DNA of 49,368 nucleotides from Clostridiales bacterium (GCA_019418225.1 DYCF01000016.1:1-49368); one strand, 5' to 3'; shown: positions 26,449 through 35,619, counted from the first letter of the stretch. Numbers and translations: made by a program. The notes: generated from the letters alone by a model not told the origin.

Positions 26449-29400
26449 TTATATCTCTTGTAACGCTCCTATATATTCCTCTAAATAACTCTCTATGTCA
26501 TTTTTAAGATAGACATCATTAGCATACTGTACTTTTAATGTACACTGCTCACCATAATCAAAAATTCTTAATACAAATATGTATTCTATTTCCCCATAAT
26601 CTGCACTATATGCAAAGTCCCATATTCTATCTTCTCCTTTAAAGTTATTCATAAGCTTTTGATAATCAAAAACTACATATACGATAGGTATATCCTTATA
26701 CTTCTGTCCCAATTCAACTACGTCATATCGTCCTGAATTCTGTCTAATTTCTTCAATATCATCTTTTACTCTTGATATAGTTTGTAATAAACTCTCTTCT
26801 TTATTATAAAAATTATAATATACAAACTTAGTAAAGAATCCTATAGTATTAGCTTTTTTAAGCCTTCCTCTTCCATCATTAAATAAACCTATAGTAATCT
26901 TTTCTTCACCGCTCCTTCTAGCTAAATTTCTCATAAAAACAGCTAATAAAGTAATATATTCTGACACATGATATACCTTACAAAATTCTCTTATTTTTAT
27001 AAGCAATGTGTTCTCCATTACATTTATGACATTCTTATATACCCTATTAAGCTTAAATCCTTCTATCTTCTTATCTCTAATATCATAACCAACTGGTGAG
27101 ATATTATTAACATATACCTTACATTTTTCTTCTTCCTCTATGTCATCTATTCCTATCATCTTTGACTGTTGGCGCATATATCCTATAAAAGGAGTACCAA
27201 TTCTTTTAGGATATACCTTTTTTAAATAACGTGTTTCTAATTCATCCATAAATAAATAAAATGATAAATAGTCAAATACAGCATGGTGTATACTTAACAT
27301 AAGTATTTCGCGCTTATCCTTTTTCAATATCTGGTATTCTATTAATATCTGATTTTTTATATCAACTAAACTTTGAATACACATCAGATCCTCAAGGGCT
27401 ACGCTATTTACTTCTCTTATTACTCCCAAAAATTTTGCTTCTTCTCCTAAACGCACCCAATATTTCTTGCCTCTAGACTCAAACTTCAACTTAAAGGCAT
27501 CATTATTATTTATCGTTTCCTTAAATGCCTGTTCAAATCGCTCATAATCTAATGGCTGAACCAATGGTATTAAATATCTCATTATATTCAGTTTTTTCTC
27601 ATTGCCATTAACTCGCATTTGCTGTTCTATATTTAATAAATGCTCTTGAAATGTTAAACATCTCACCTTTTTATTGCTCTGTACCTCAATCTCATCAGTC
27701 TTATACGCTCTTTTTCTTTTGATTACATCTGCAATTTCTCTTAATGTCATTGTTTCTTTAACTTCTAAAATTGATATTCCTAAATGCCACTGTTGTTCTA
27801 TTTTATCTAACAATTTAATAAGACTTAGTGAATCTCCTCCTAACAGCATAAAGTTTTCTATAGGTTGAGGTGCCTCCACATTCAATATATCTTGTACACT
27901 TTCTAAAATAAATTGTTCCTCTTCATTTCTAACTACTTCTTTATCTATACTACGTAAAAAATTTAATTTATAGCTTTTAAGTGCCTCCACATCTACCTTT
28001 CCATTTATATTTTTAGGAAAACTTTCTACAGGAACATATAATGCCGGAATCATATAATGTGGTAGAAAAGAACTTAATTCCTCACTAATCCTAGCAGCAC
28101 TTATATTAGGCTGCCTTACTTGAATATATGCTACTATCATATTTTTATCTTCATTTTGTCTTACTAAAACTTTAGCCCCCTCTATATAGGCTAAACGCTC
28201 TAAAGCTTGTTCGATTTCACCTAACTCAACACGATACCCTCTAATTTTAACTTGTTTATCTTTCCTTCCAATATAAACTACATTTCCATTCTTTCCCCAT
28301 CTACCTAAATCACCTGTCTTATACATCAGGCAACCATCTGCTAATATATCTGGCAAAAATGCCTGTTCTGTTAAATCTTTATTATTAATATATCCCAGTC
28401 CTACACAATCCCCTGCTATATATATTTCTCCACACTCATTAGCTTTTACCATTTCTTGCTTCTCATTTAAAATATAAATTCTAATATTATTCATTGGCTT
28501 TCCAATAAAAACTTGTGGTTCTTCTTTGATTATCTGTTGATCTAAATAATAAGTTGTCGCTTCCACGCAGCACTCTGTTGGTCCATAAATATTAGTAATC
28601 CGTCCTAAAGGATGATACTTAAAATATGTCGCTACGCTTTTATTCGGCAATACTTCTCCTCCTACCACAAAATGTCTTAACATACAATTTGTCTTTTCTT
28701 TTATCAATATATTATTAATCATATTTAAAAGAACAGGTGTCCCATCACTAATATCAATTTTATTAGTCTCAAAAAATTCTAGTACCTTCTTTGCATCTCT
28801 GTTCCATCCTTCAGGTAAAATATAAAGCGTATGTCCAAATAATAATGAAGGATATATTTGTTGTGCCGACATATCAAATACGAAAGTAGCTACCACACCT
28901 ATATTTAATCTTTTTTCAGGATACATATCATAAATTTCTTTTTTTAAGCCCCAGACCATATTTAAAATGTTTTTATGGGTTATCTGTGCACCTTTAGGCT
29001 TTCCTGTTGAACCCGATGTGTACATAATGTATGCACGTGTTAAAGGCTCAATATTAACTTCTTCCTTTTTGCTACTGTTCATCTTGCCTTCTATTATTGC
29101 ATTATACTCCCATTCTTTCACTTCTTTAAGTGACATATTGTTTATCTTCTTATGCGTAACAAATCCATCTGCCTTAGCATTCATTAACATATATTCTATA
29201 CGTTCAACAGGGTATATTACATCTAATGGTATGTATGTATATCCTGCCTTTAAGACACCTACTAATGTTACAATATATTCTATAGAACGTGGTAACAATA
29301 TACCTATCACACCATTTTTAGCTCCTATCTCCTGCCTTAAGCTATACGCAACTCTTTCTGAAAGCTCATCTAATTCTAAGTATGTTACTTGCTTATCTTC

Positions 29401-30201
29401 ACATACAATAGCTACTTCATTTCTCTTACTTTCTACTTGCTCTCTAAATAAATCTACAATATTACGTTCTTTGGGATAGTATCCACTATGACTGTAGCAT
29501 TCCAATAATTGTTGTTTAGAATTAATATTCGTATATGTACATGCTAAATCAAAATTTATTACCTTTTTCTTCTCCTTTATAGCTAACAAAATAAGTCCTA
29601 CTAAATCTGCTTCTTTTCTCTTAGGGTTTATCGGTACGTTTTTAATCTCTGAAAAAAATTGCCCATGGAAGATAATAGAACCAGTCCCTAATAAATCATT
29701 TTCTATATGTGTTGGCTTCTCTATAAGATTTGAAATATTGCCATTGGAATCTAATATCACGGCATAATTATTTTTAATAGCTTCCTCATTCTTAGTATGA
29801 AGTGTCCCTAAGATTATGTCATATGATTCATCATAATATTTCTCTATCATCTCTTTATACTTTGGTTTCTTAAAGTATTCATCTCCCAAACTTAAAAAGA
29901 CATCTTCCTCCTTGACCTTTTCATAACATAATGCTATAGCTGCTAATATTCCCCTTGCTTCCTGTTGTATGAGATATTCGATTTGAATTTTATCTTTATA
30001 AACACTTAATTCCTTCTGTATTTCCTCTTCTGTGCTACTTATTACCACAATAATTTTATTAATTTCTCTACATTCCAATAAGTTCTCTACAGTTTGTGCA
30101 ATAATAGTTTTTCCCTCAATAGGTAATATACACTTATTATTTTTACCAGTAATCTTTTTTATCCTTGTTCCGTTTCCTGCAGCCAATATTAGTCCTATCA
30201 T
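26449..30201 (-). CDS. Nucleotidyltransferase-adenylation-carrier-condensation fusion (NRPS-like)
   Basis: The 1250-aa protein has four parts. Residues 1-240 are a sugar-1-phosphate nucleotidyltransferase-like domain (GLILAAGNGTRI, LSLGDEYF, NLIEKPTH). About 247-725 is an adenylation domain (YIMYTSGSTGKPKGAQITH near 397, IYGPTE, YKTGDLGR, RGYRVELGEIEQ, NGKVD). A carrier domain follows with LGGDSLSLIK near 788, the Ser being the phosphopantetheine site. From about 840 it is a condensation-type domain with HHAVFD near 973 (HHxxxD). The A-domain pocket, aligned by hand to PheA, reads D-M-Q-D-V-G-I-V-E-K, close to remembered Gln/Glu codes. No thioesterase is present. AGGGGGGAATACCT precedes the ATG. 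Confidence 0.9.
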   Translation of the reverse strand: MIGLILAAGNGTRIKKITGKNNKCILPIEGKTIIAQTVENLLECREINKIIVVISSTEEEIQKELSVYKDKIQIEYLIQQEARGILAAIALCYEKVKEEDVFLSLGDEYFKKPKYKEMIEKYYDESYDIILGTLHTKNEEAIKNNYAVILDSNGNISNLIEKPTHIENDLLGTGSIIFHGQFFSEIKNVPINPKRKEADLVGLILLAIKEKKKVINFDLACTYTNINSKQQLLECYSHSGYYPKERNIVDLFREQVESKRNEVAIVCEDKQVTYLELDELSERVAYSLRQEIGAKNGVIGILLPRSIEYIVTLVGVLKAGYTYIPLDVIYPVERIEYMLMNAKADGFVTHKKINNMSLKEVKEWEYNAIIEGKMNSSKKEEVNIEPLTRAYIMYTSGSTGKPKGAQITHKNILNMVWGLKKEIYDMYPEKRLNIGVVATFVFDMSAQQIYPSLLFGHTLYILPEGWNRDAKKVLEFFETNKIDISDGTPVLLNMINNILIKEKTNCMLRHFVVGGEVLPNKSVATYFKYHPLGRITNIYGPTECCVEATTYYLDQQIIKEEPQVFIGKPMNNIRIYILNEKQEMVKANECGEIYIAGDCVGLGYINNKDLTEQAFLPDILADGCLMYKTGDLGRWGKNGNVVYIGRKDKQVKIRGYRVELGEIEQALERLAYIEGAKVLVRQNEDKNMIVAYIQVRQPNISAARISEELSSFLPHYMIPALYVPVESFPKNINGKVDVEALKSYKLNFLRSIDKEVVRNEEEQFILESVQDILNVEAPQPIENFMLLGGDSLSLIKLLDKIEQQWHLGISILEVKETMTLREIADVIKRKRAYKTDEIEVQSNKKVRCLTFQEHLLNIEQQMRVNGNEKKLNIMRYLIPLVQPLDYERFEQAFKETINNNDAFKLKFESRGKKYWVRLGEEAKFLGVIREVNSVALEDLMCIQSLVDIKNQILIEYQILKKDKREILMLSIHHAVFDYLSFYLFMDELETRYLKKVYPKRIGTPFIGYMRQQSKMIGIDDIEEEEKCKVYVNNISPVGYDIRDKKIEGFKLNRVYKNVINVMENTLLIKIREFCKVYHVSEYITLLAVFMRNLARRSGEEKITIGLFNDGRGRLKKANTIGFFTKFVYYNFYNKEESLLQTISRVKDDIEEIRQNSGRYDVVELGQKYKDIPIVYVVFDYQKLMNNFKGEDRIWDFAYSADYGEIEYIFVLRIFDYGEQCTLKVQYANDVYLKNDIESYLEEYIGALQEI

Positions 30202-30231
30202 AGGTATTCCCCCCTACTTTTTGTCATGCAC

Positions 30232-31476
30232 TCATTTACCCGTTTTCATATACTGTTCAATAATAGATATTACAGATTGTGTCTTATATGTCTGCTCTAA
30301 TTCTTGTTTTACTCTTTCAACTCCTTGTTGATAAATATCATCTTGCTCTATTGTTTTTATTGCCTGTAATAATTCCTCTGGATCAAATGGATAGTTCTTT
30401 AATAAAATACCCGCTTTAGCCTTTTCTACGGCTCTTCCTACTTGATAACAATGATAATTATATGGATATATAATCATTGGTGTGCCACAAAATATTGCTT
30501 CTCTCACCCCTGTTATCCCACCATGACAAACCATTATCTTTGCCTTAGTTAATATATCTATTTGATTGATAAACTCATTTATCATTACATTCTTAGGTAA
30601 CTCATCTTCATTGTATTTTAATAATTGATATTGTGCTTTTCCTCCACTTGATACCTCTATTTGCTCATCAGTACTTTTCAAACAACATATCATTTTTCTT
30701 AGTACATTAAGTTCCTCTTGATTTTGTACCGTTCCTCTCGTTACATAAATTAAATTTTTGTCCTTACTTGGCGCCTTTACTTCTAAATGAAATCCACAAT
30801 ATTTATGGGATGCATCTAGTTCATTACTAGCAATTTGAAGCATGGGTGAGGCAAGAGCAATACTTAGATTAGGTATATGTTTGCTCCTCTTTCCTACAAT
30901 GGCACTATATCTATCTGTTAATTCTCTTGCTAATTTTTTCTTATGTAAAATAATTTGTTCGATATTAATTTCTTTATTTATTGCTTTTACCACTACATTA
31001 TTTAAATAATCTCTATATGTTTTGTTGTACTTATCCATACTATCCCATGTAGCAGCTTCTATTGAAAAGTATGGTATATTCAATTTCTCCCCAAATACAC
31101 TTCCCCAATTTGCCACAGAATCATACAAAATACATTCTGGCTTAAAGGCTTTCACTTCATCTATATGGGAATTATACACAGCTGATATGAGCTCTACATT
31201 AGCACGAATTGCCTGACTTCTTATTCCTCTTGAAATATCTAATTGAAATGGCCCTAACTGTTTATCTTCTTGAATATTAGCTGGCAACCTATAAAATTCC
31301 TCTACTTGATTAGTATAATATTTTACTTGTATATTTAGCCCTTCAAACATATGTTGAAACTTAGGGGTAGTATAGCAAATAACCTTATTATTAGACTCAC
31401 TTAATTGTTTTAATAAATTTATATTAGGATTCATATGTCCATATAAGGGAAGCATAAAATAAATTATCTTATCCAC
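30232..31476 (-). CDS. MGT/UGT-type glycosyltransferase (GT1-like)
   Basis: This 414-aa protein has the GT-B layout of macrolide-type glycosyltransferases. The acceptor half begins FMLPLYGHMNPNINL. The donor half carries MVCHGGITGVREAIFCGTPMIIYPYNYHCYQVGRAVEKAKAG near residue 318, the usual sugar-nucleotide block (HGG, later P, then Q). Such enzymes move a sugar from an NDP-sugar to a natural product. It lies 30 bases before the gene for the nucleotidyltransferase fusion, which could supply the activated sugar. An upstream GTG five codons earlier is possible. I chose the GTG at 31476 because GGAGG lies 6 bases before it. Confidence 0.87.
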   Translation of the reverse strand: MDKIIYFMLPLYGHMNPNINLLKQLSESNNKVICYTTPKFQHMFEGLNIQVKYYTNQVEEFYRLPANIQEDKQLGPFQLDISRGIRSQAIRANVELISAVYNSHIDEVKAFKPECILYDSVANWGSVFGEKLNIPYFSIEAATWDSMDKYNKTYRDYLNNVVVKAINKEINIEQIILHKKKLARELTDRYSAIVGKRSKHIPNLSIALASPMLQIASNELDASHKYCGFHLEVKAPSKDKNLIYVTRGTVQNQEELNVLRKMICCLKSTDEQIEVSSGGKAQYQLLKYNEDELPKNVMINEFINQIDILTKAKIMVCHGGITGVREAIFCGTPMIIYPYNYHCYQVGRAVEKAKAGILLKNYPFDPEELLQAIKTIEQDDIYQQGVERVKQELEQTYKTQSVISIIEQYMKTGK

Positions 31477-31495
31477 ACTCTCAACCTCCACTTTA

Positions 31496-31903
31496 TTAGA
31501 CTACTTGCTTATCTTCTCTGTAAATTTTTTTAATTTCACTCTCCGGAATCCAAAAGAATATATTTTTAGACTTTATAGGATATAAGAAAAAGCCGTCTTC
31601 TCTGTGCCATTCATCAATAATACTCTCTTCCCTTGCTCCTCTAAAAGAAGCACCATTATTTAGCTTTACTAATATACTCTGGTCAGTAATTTCCTCTGGA
31701 GCTTGTGAATCTTGTATTTCATTGTAAATGTCATTTCGCCCATTAGAATATATAATTCTATAAATATCACTTTTCCTAAAGAAAACACATACCTCAGATT
31801 TTACACTAGGCCTTAAACCAATGAATTCATTTGATTCCCCTTCAAATATAACTTCACCTGAATAACTAATTAAATGACTGTTCGTAACCACTATTCTATC
31901 CAT
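31496..31903 (-). CDS. Unknown protein with an internal duplication (135 aa)
   Basis: This soluble protein has no signal, membrane segment or known motif. The two halves look alike. Residues about 10-51 end in VFFRKSDIYRIIYS and residues about 79-130 end in FFWIPESEIKKIYR. Both are preceded by a G-rich strand and an acidic turn. This looks like two copies of a small beta domain. It sits 10 bases after the radical SAM gene and 19 before the glycosyltransferase, so it belongs to the cluster. It could be a substrate-binding or accessory protein. AAGGAGAAAAAT precedes the ATG. Confidence 0.7.
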   Translation of the reverse strand: MDRIVVTNSHLISYSGEVIFEGESNEFIGLRPSVKSEVCVFFRKSDIYRIIYSNGRNDIYNEIQDSQAPEEITDQSILVKLNNGASFRGAREESIIDEWHREDGFFLYPIKSKNIFFWIPESEIKKIYREDKQVV

Positions 31904-31913
31904 ATTTTTCTCC

Positions 31914-33218
31914 TTATCTTATCTGCATAAGTAGTCTTGCTTTATTCCCAAACTCATTAAGCATGTTTAAATCAAATTGGTCTGTCACTACAACTGGATG
32001 TAATAAATCTAATTCCTCATACTTATTGGTTAACCACTTCATACCTAATTCTTCTAAACGTTCATATTGTTCTGTTCCTGGAAAAGGTGTATTAAATGAA
32101 TAATATATCTCTATCTTCCCAAAATGTTTACTGTACATTCTCTCCATAAAACTTAATGTATCATTCATAGTTTCCTTTGTATCACAATAATGACCAAAAA
32201 TAAAACTTAAGGCAACTCTTACGCCTGTCCCTACTGAAAAATCAATCAGTTCTTCTGCTTGCTCTATATTCATTTGCTTATGTATTTTATTTAGAACATC
32301 TTGATTGCCACTTTCTATCCCATATTGTAAACGTTGACATCCCCTTTCCACCATTTCTTTTACCAGTTCACCATTTCCATATAAAGCATCTACTCTAGAT
32401 TCACATCTCCACTTATACTGAAGTTTTGATTCTTTAATTAATTCCACATATCTTCTCACTCTTTTTACAAATGCAGTAAATGTATCATCAATATAGTATA
32501 CTTCCTTATCCCACCCAGCCTCAGTTAAAGCTAGTAACGTCTCCATAAAAACATTTTCTATATCCCTAATGCGATATCTTGCACCGGCCATTTTAGGTGC
32601 TGCACAATAAATACATTTTCCAGGACAACCACGGCTAGAACTTATCGTTACGAAATATGATTCTAGAGCACGTTGTATGTATTTTCTCTTTATAAGTGGC
32701 AATACATCCAAGTCTTTCATTGGTTTTCTATCTTCATTCTTAATTTCTGTCTTTTCATCTTGTTTATAAGTAAGCCCCTCTATCTCACTATAACTTATAA
32801 GTTTTTCATTTGTTCTAATAGCTTCTGCAAGTTCTAAACTGGCGGATTCTCCTTCACCTCGTAATATAAAATCAATGCCCTTTAGTTTCACATCCTGTGC
32901 TAATGAAACATGTGCTCCTCCTACTGCAATCTTAGTCATAGGGCGTTTTCTTTTAATATACTTACATAGCTTCAAACACTCATTAAAGTTTTCTGTATAT
33001 GCTGAAATTCCCACATATATAGGATTTAATTCCTCTATTTTGTCAATAATATCTTGTCCTGATACAATAGTGACTGATTGATCTATTATTTCCACATGGT
33101 ATCCATGCATCTCTAAATATGTACCTATTGACATAACCCCTAACGGTGGTAAATATAAATTATCTGCTGCATCTCTATTTTTTACATTTGATTTAATAAT
33201 TAAAAGTACAGAATCCAT
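31914..33218 (-). CDS. B12-binding-domain radical SAM protein
   Basis: The 434-aa protein has an N-terminal cobalamin-binding-type Rossmann domain (LPPLGVMSIGTYLEMHGYHVEIID, later VGISAYTENF and VGGAHVSL). A radical SAM barrel follows, with the cluster motif CPGKCIYC near residue 201 (CxxxCxxC), YYIDDTF, and RLQYGIESGNQDVL. Class B radical SAM methylases of this layout put methyl groups on unactivated carbons or do ring chemistry. The B12 lower-ligand His motif (DxHxxG) is absent, as in many family members. In the cluster it may C-methylate the peptide or tailor the sugar; the sequence does not decide. AAGGAGGGGAATT precedes the ATG. Confidence 0.9.
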   Translation of the reverse strand: MDSVLLIIKSNVKNRDAADNLYLPPLGVMSIGTYLEMHGYHVEIIDQSVTIVSGQDIIDKIEELNPIYVGISAYTENFNECLKLCKYIKRKRPMTKIAVGGAHVSLAQDVKLKGIDFILRGEGESASLELAEAIRTNEKLISYSEIEGLTYKQDEKTEIKNEDRKPMKDLDVLPLIKRKYIQRALESYFVTISSSRGCPGKCIYCAAPKMAGARYRIRDIENVFMETLLALTEAGWDKEVYYIDDTFTAFVKRVRRYVELIKESKLQYKWRCESRVDALYGNGELVKEMVERGCQRLQYGIESGNQDVLNKIHKQMNIEQAEELIDFSVGTGVRVALSFIFGHYCDTKETMNDTLSFMERMYSKHFGKIEIYYSFNTPFPGTEQYERLEELGMKWLTNKYEELDLLHPVVVTDQFDLNMLNEFGNKARLLMQIR

Positions 33219-33245
33219 AATTCCCCTCCTTAATCAATAACTCTT

Positions 33246-34019
33246 TTATATGCTTGTCCATCCACCATCTACTAATATATTATGCCCTGTAATCATCGTC
33301 GCCATTTCGCTAGCTAAAAATAGTACCGCATAAGCTACATCCTCTGGTGTTGCATATCGCTTTAATGGAATTTGATTTAGTGCCTTCCTTTTAAATGCAC
33401 TTTCTTGTAACATCGCCTTATTGCTTTCGGTAATAACAAATGTAGGTGAAACACAATTAACACGTACATTATATTTTGCCCATTCATATGCTAATGCCTT
33501 TGTCATATTAACTATACCGCCTTTACTTGCACAATAAGGTGCTCTTTTAGTATTACCGATCACTCCATGTTGAGAGGCAATACTTACCACATTTCCCTCT
33601 CGTCTCAAAAGTGATGCTATTGCAACTTGTTGTGTTAAAAAAAATGTTCCTTTTAGGTTTAAGTCAACTATACTGTCCCATATTTGCTCTGTAACTTGAG
33701 TAGCATCACAATAATTATTTGTGCCTGCATTATTAATTAAGATATCTATCTCTCCTTGCTCCTCATTTATTTGTTTGACTACTCTTTCAATCTGTTCATA
33801 TTTAGTTAAATCCATGCTATAATTGGCAACTTCAACATTGAATTCTGCTTCTAAACTTCCTTTTACTTTTTGTAATTGTTCTTGTTGTATTTCTAAATCT
33901 AATAAAACAAGATTTGCACCATGTGCTGCAAATGTATAAGCAATACCTTCCCCTATTCCTCGTGAAGCTCCTGAAATCATTACCTTTTTATTATTAAAAT
34001 TCATTGTTTTTGTATACAC
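33246..34019 (-). CDS. Short-chain dehydrogenase/reductase
   Basis: This classical 257-aa SDR has the NAD(P) loop ISGASRGIGEGIAY near residues 15-28, DILINNAGTN, and the catalytic Ser and YxxxK in SIASQHGVIGN and YCASKGG. It ends GHNILVDGGWTSI. An acidic residue after the second strand (LVLLDLE) suggests NAD. In the cluster it is the only evident alcohol oxidase, so I propose it oxidises the C-terminal Thr hydroxyl (leading to decarboxylation). The characterised daptide enzyme is, as I recall, an iron-type alcohol dehydrogenase, so this would be a replacement. Acting on the sugar is the alternative. The start is GTG with AAAGGAAG upstream. Confidence 0.9.
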   Translation of the reverse strand: MYTKTMNFNNKKVMISGASRGIGEGIAYTFAAHGANLVLLDLEIQQEQLQKVKGSLEAEFNVEVANYSMDLTKYEQIERVVKQINEEQGEIDILINNAGTNNYCDATQVTEQIWDSIVDLNLKGTFFLTQQVAIASLLRREGNVVSIASQHGVIGNTKRAPYCASKGGIVNMTKALAYEWAKYNVRVNCVSPTFVITESNKAMLQESAFKRKALNQIPLKRYATPEDVAYAVLFLASEMATMITGHNILVDGGWTSI

Positions 34020-34144
34020 AACCTATCTTCCTTTCTCAAACAATTGCATGACGCCCTTTAAGCTGCCATTCTATAATGATTTGCTGCACACTTGCTTTTT
34101 ATATTGGTATGAAGAGATTTTACTTTCTTTCTTATTTACTTTCA

Positions 34145-35320
34145 TCATATAAAGCTAAATATACGATTGCTTTCCTTTTTATATAAATTAATATAATAAA
34201 GAGTTCGCCTTGCTACATCCCAAATTATAATAAGTATTAACATAATCACTATTGCCATACCATATCTTGGAATAAAGGCTATGATTTTATTACATAATCC
34301 CTTCAAACATATAGACCAAAAGAGTGGATAAAATATAAATGCTGCTCCACCATATAATGCTAATAATATTTTTTTATCTTCATTGACTTGAATATTTTTA
34401 AAATCTTGTTTTCTAAATAACATTGCCATAAATATTAATATAGACTTATCCATTAGATTATTAACGCCTGCTAAAGCTGCTACAAACCAATAGCCATCCA
34501 TTTTTACTAATGGCATTAAATTATATATAATAATCCCAATATTAAGGAGGTAATAATATACTAGACCACTAACCTCTATTCCCTTTATAAGTAACAAAAA
34601 ATATACCCCTAAGACTATATTAGCTAATACAAAATTTATATACACACCAGATAATGCCACAAATGCAGCTTCTCTTCTCTTTTTAAATAAATATATGTCA
34701 CTTACATCGCAGTAAAAACAAGGAAAAAAGAAGAATAGTACAATCCCCATTCTGCTAATCTTTCCACCATATTTACTGCACACTGTTGCATGGCCTAATT
34801 CATGCAATACAATAGTTAAAATTATTGCAATCATCATCAAAATAATATCTAATCCCTTTAAACTTCCTATCTGAGTTATAGACGAATATACGTTCTCAAT
34901 TTTTAATAATGCAAGAACTATATTAATTACTGCTAATACATTAATTGCGATGACACCCCATACTGTAAATAATGGTCTTATAATAGGACATACTTTATTA
35001 AGCACTTTCGTTGGCTCAATATCAACTAAAGGAATATGAGACACATTTTGAATCTTTTTCCTCTTCTTATTTACCTCACTATCCTCTTGTAAAAATCCCC
35101 ATTCATCAAATTTTTGCATCAATAACTCTTTAGCTTCATTATTTAAATTAAAACTCAACTTAGTATCTATATTTAGTTCCATAGGAGATTGAATGCCTAA
35201 AACTTCAAGTAAAAAACTAGTTTCACTAGCACCTAATTTCACATACTTATTAGATAATTCATTTTTAACAATATACTCACGTTCATTAACTTGATTAATT
35301 TCTAAATAATTATGTTTCAT
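34145..35320 (-). CDS. M50-type intramembrane metalloprotease of the peptide cluster
   Basis: The 391-aa protein begins with about 110 cytosolic residues that look like a degenerate peptide-binding winged helix. A membrane domain of several helices follows. The zinc motif HELGH is near residue 174, in LTIVLHELGHATVCSKYGG. The second metal region is LMPLVKMDGYWFVAAL. Site-2 protease relatives in RiPP clusters remove leaders at or in the membrane, and known daptide clusters carry such an intramembrane metalloprotease. It follows the two precursor genes, separated from them by a 20-bp stem-loop. AAAGGAGAGAAAA precedes the ATG. Confidence 0.88.
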   Translation of the reverse strand: MKHNYLEINQVNEREYIVKNELSNKYVKLGASETSFLLEVLGIQSPMELNIDTKLSFNLNNEAKELLMQKFDEWGFLQEDSEVNKKRKKIQNVSHIPLVDIEPTKVLNKVCPIIRPLFTVWGVIAINVLAVINIVLALLKIENVYSSITQIGSLKGLDIILMMIAIILTIVLHELGHATVCSKYGGKISRMGIVLFFFFPCFYCDVSDIYLFKKRREAAFVALSGVYINFVLANIVLGVYFLLLIKGIEVSGLVYYYLLNIGIIIYNLMPLVKMDGYWFVAALAGVNNLMDKSILIFMAMLFRKQDFKNIQVNEDKKILLALYGGAAFIFYPLFWSICLKGLCNKIIAFIPRYGMAIVIMLILIIIWDVARRTLYYINLYKKESNRIFSFI

Positions 35321-35354
35321 TTTTCTCTCCTTTTATCATTTTTTACTATAAAGA

Positions 35355-35398
35355 TAAATCGATAAAATGTTATATAGTTATAACATTTTATCGATTTA
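35355..35398 (-). promoter_or_regulatory. 20-bp perfect stem-loop between precursor genes and maturation genes
   Basis: TAAATCGATAAAATGTTATA at 35355-35374 is perfectly inverted at 35379-35398, with a 4-base loop. It begins 24 bases after the second precursor's stop codon and lies 35 bases before the protease start. No long T run follows. It likely stabilises the precursor mRNA or attenuates read-through, so that precursors outnumber enzymes. Confidence 0.75.
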
Positions 35399-35421
35399 CT
35401 GTAATCATCTTATACAATTTT

Positions 35422-35580
35422 TTATGTTGGAATTGCTGCTAAACCAATAACTGCTGCATAAGCTGCTACACAGCCACCTGCAACTGCTGCGCCAGCTACT
35501 ACACCATCACAGAAGTCTTTACCAGCACCAAGTTCTTCTGCTTGTTCTAATTCTTCAAATTGAACTAATTTTTCATTCAT
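35422..35580 (-). CDS. RiPP precursor peptide A (52 aa), C-terminal Thr
   Basis: The short gene encodes a leader MNEKLVQFEELEQAEELGAG and a hydrophobic core of about 32 residues. The core starts KDFC, is rich in Ala/Gly/Val, has a second Cys 13 residues after the first, and ends LAAIPT. The leader is shared with the next peptide (FEELEQxEELGxG). Both cores end in Thr, the residue converted to a diamine in daptides. A very strong AAAGGAGGGAAGGAGA ribosome site directly precedes the ATG. It has too few charges to be a normal soluble protein and fits a membrane-active peptide. The exact leader cleavage site is not known. Confidence 0.88.
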   Translation of the reverse strand: MNEKLVQFEELEQAEELGAGKDFCDGVVAGAAVAGGCVAAYAAVIGLAAIPT

Positions 35581-35619
35581 TCTCCTTCCCTCCTTTCCTA
35601 TTATTTTTTATACTCTTTT

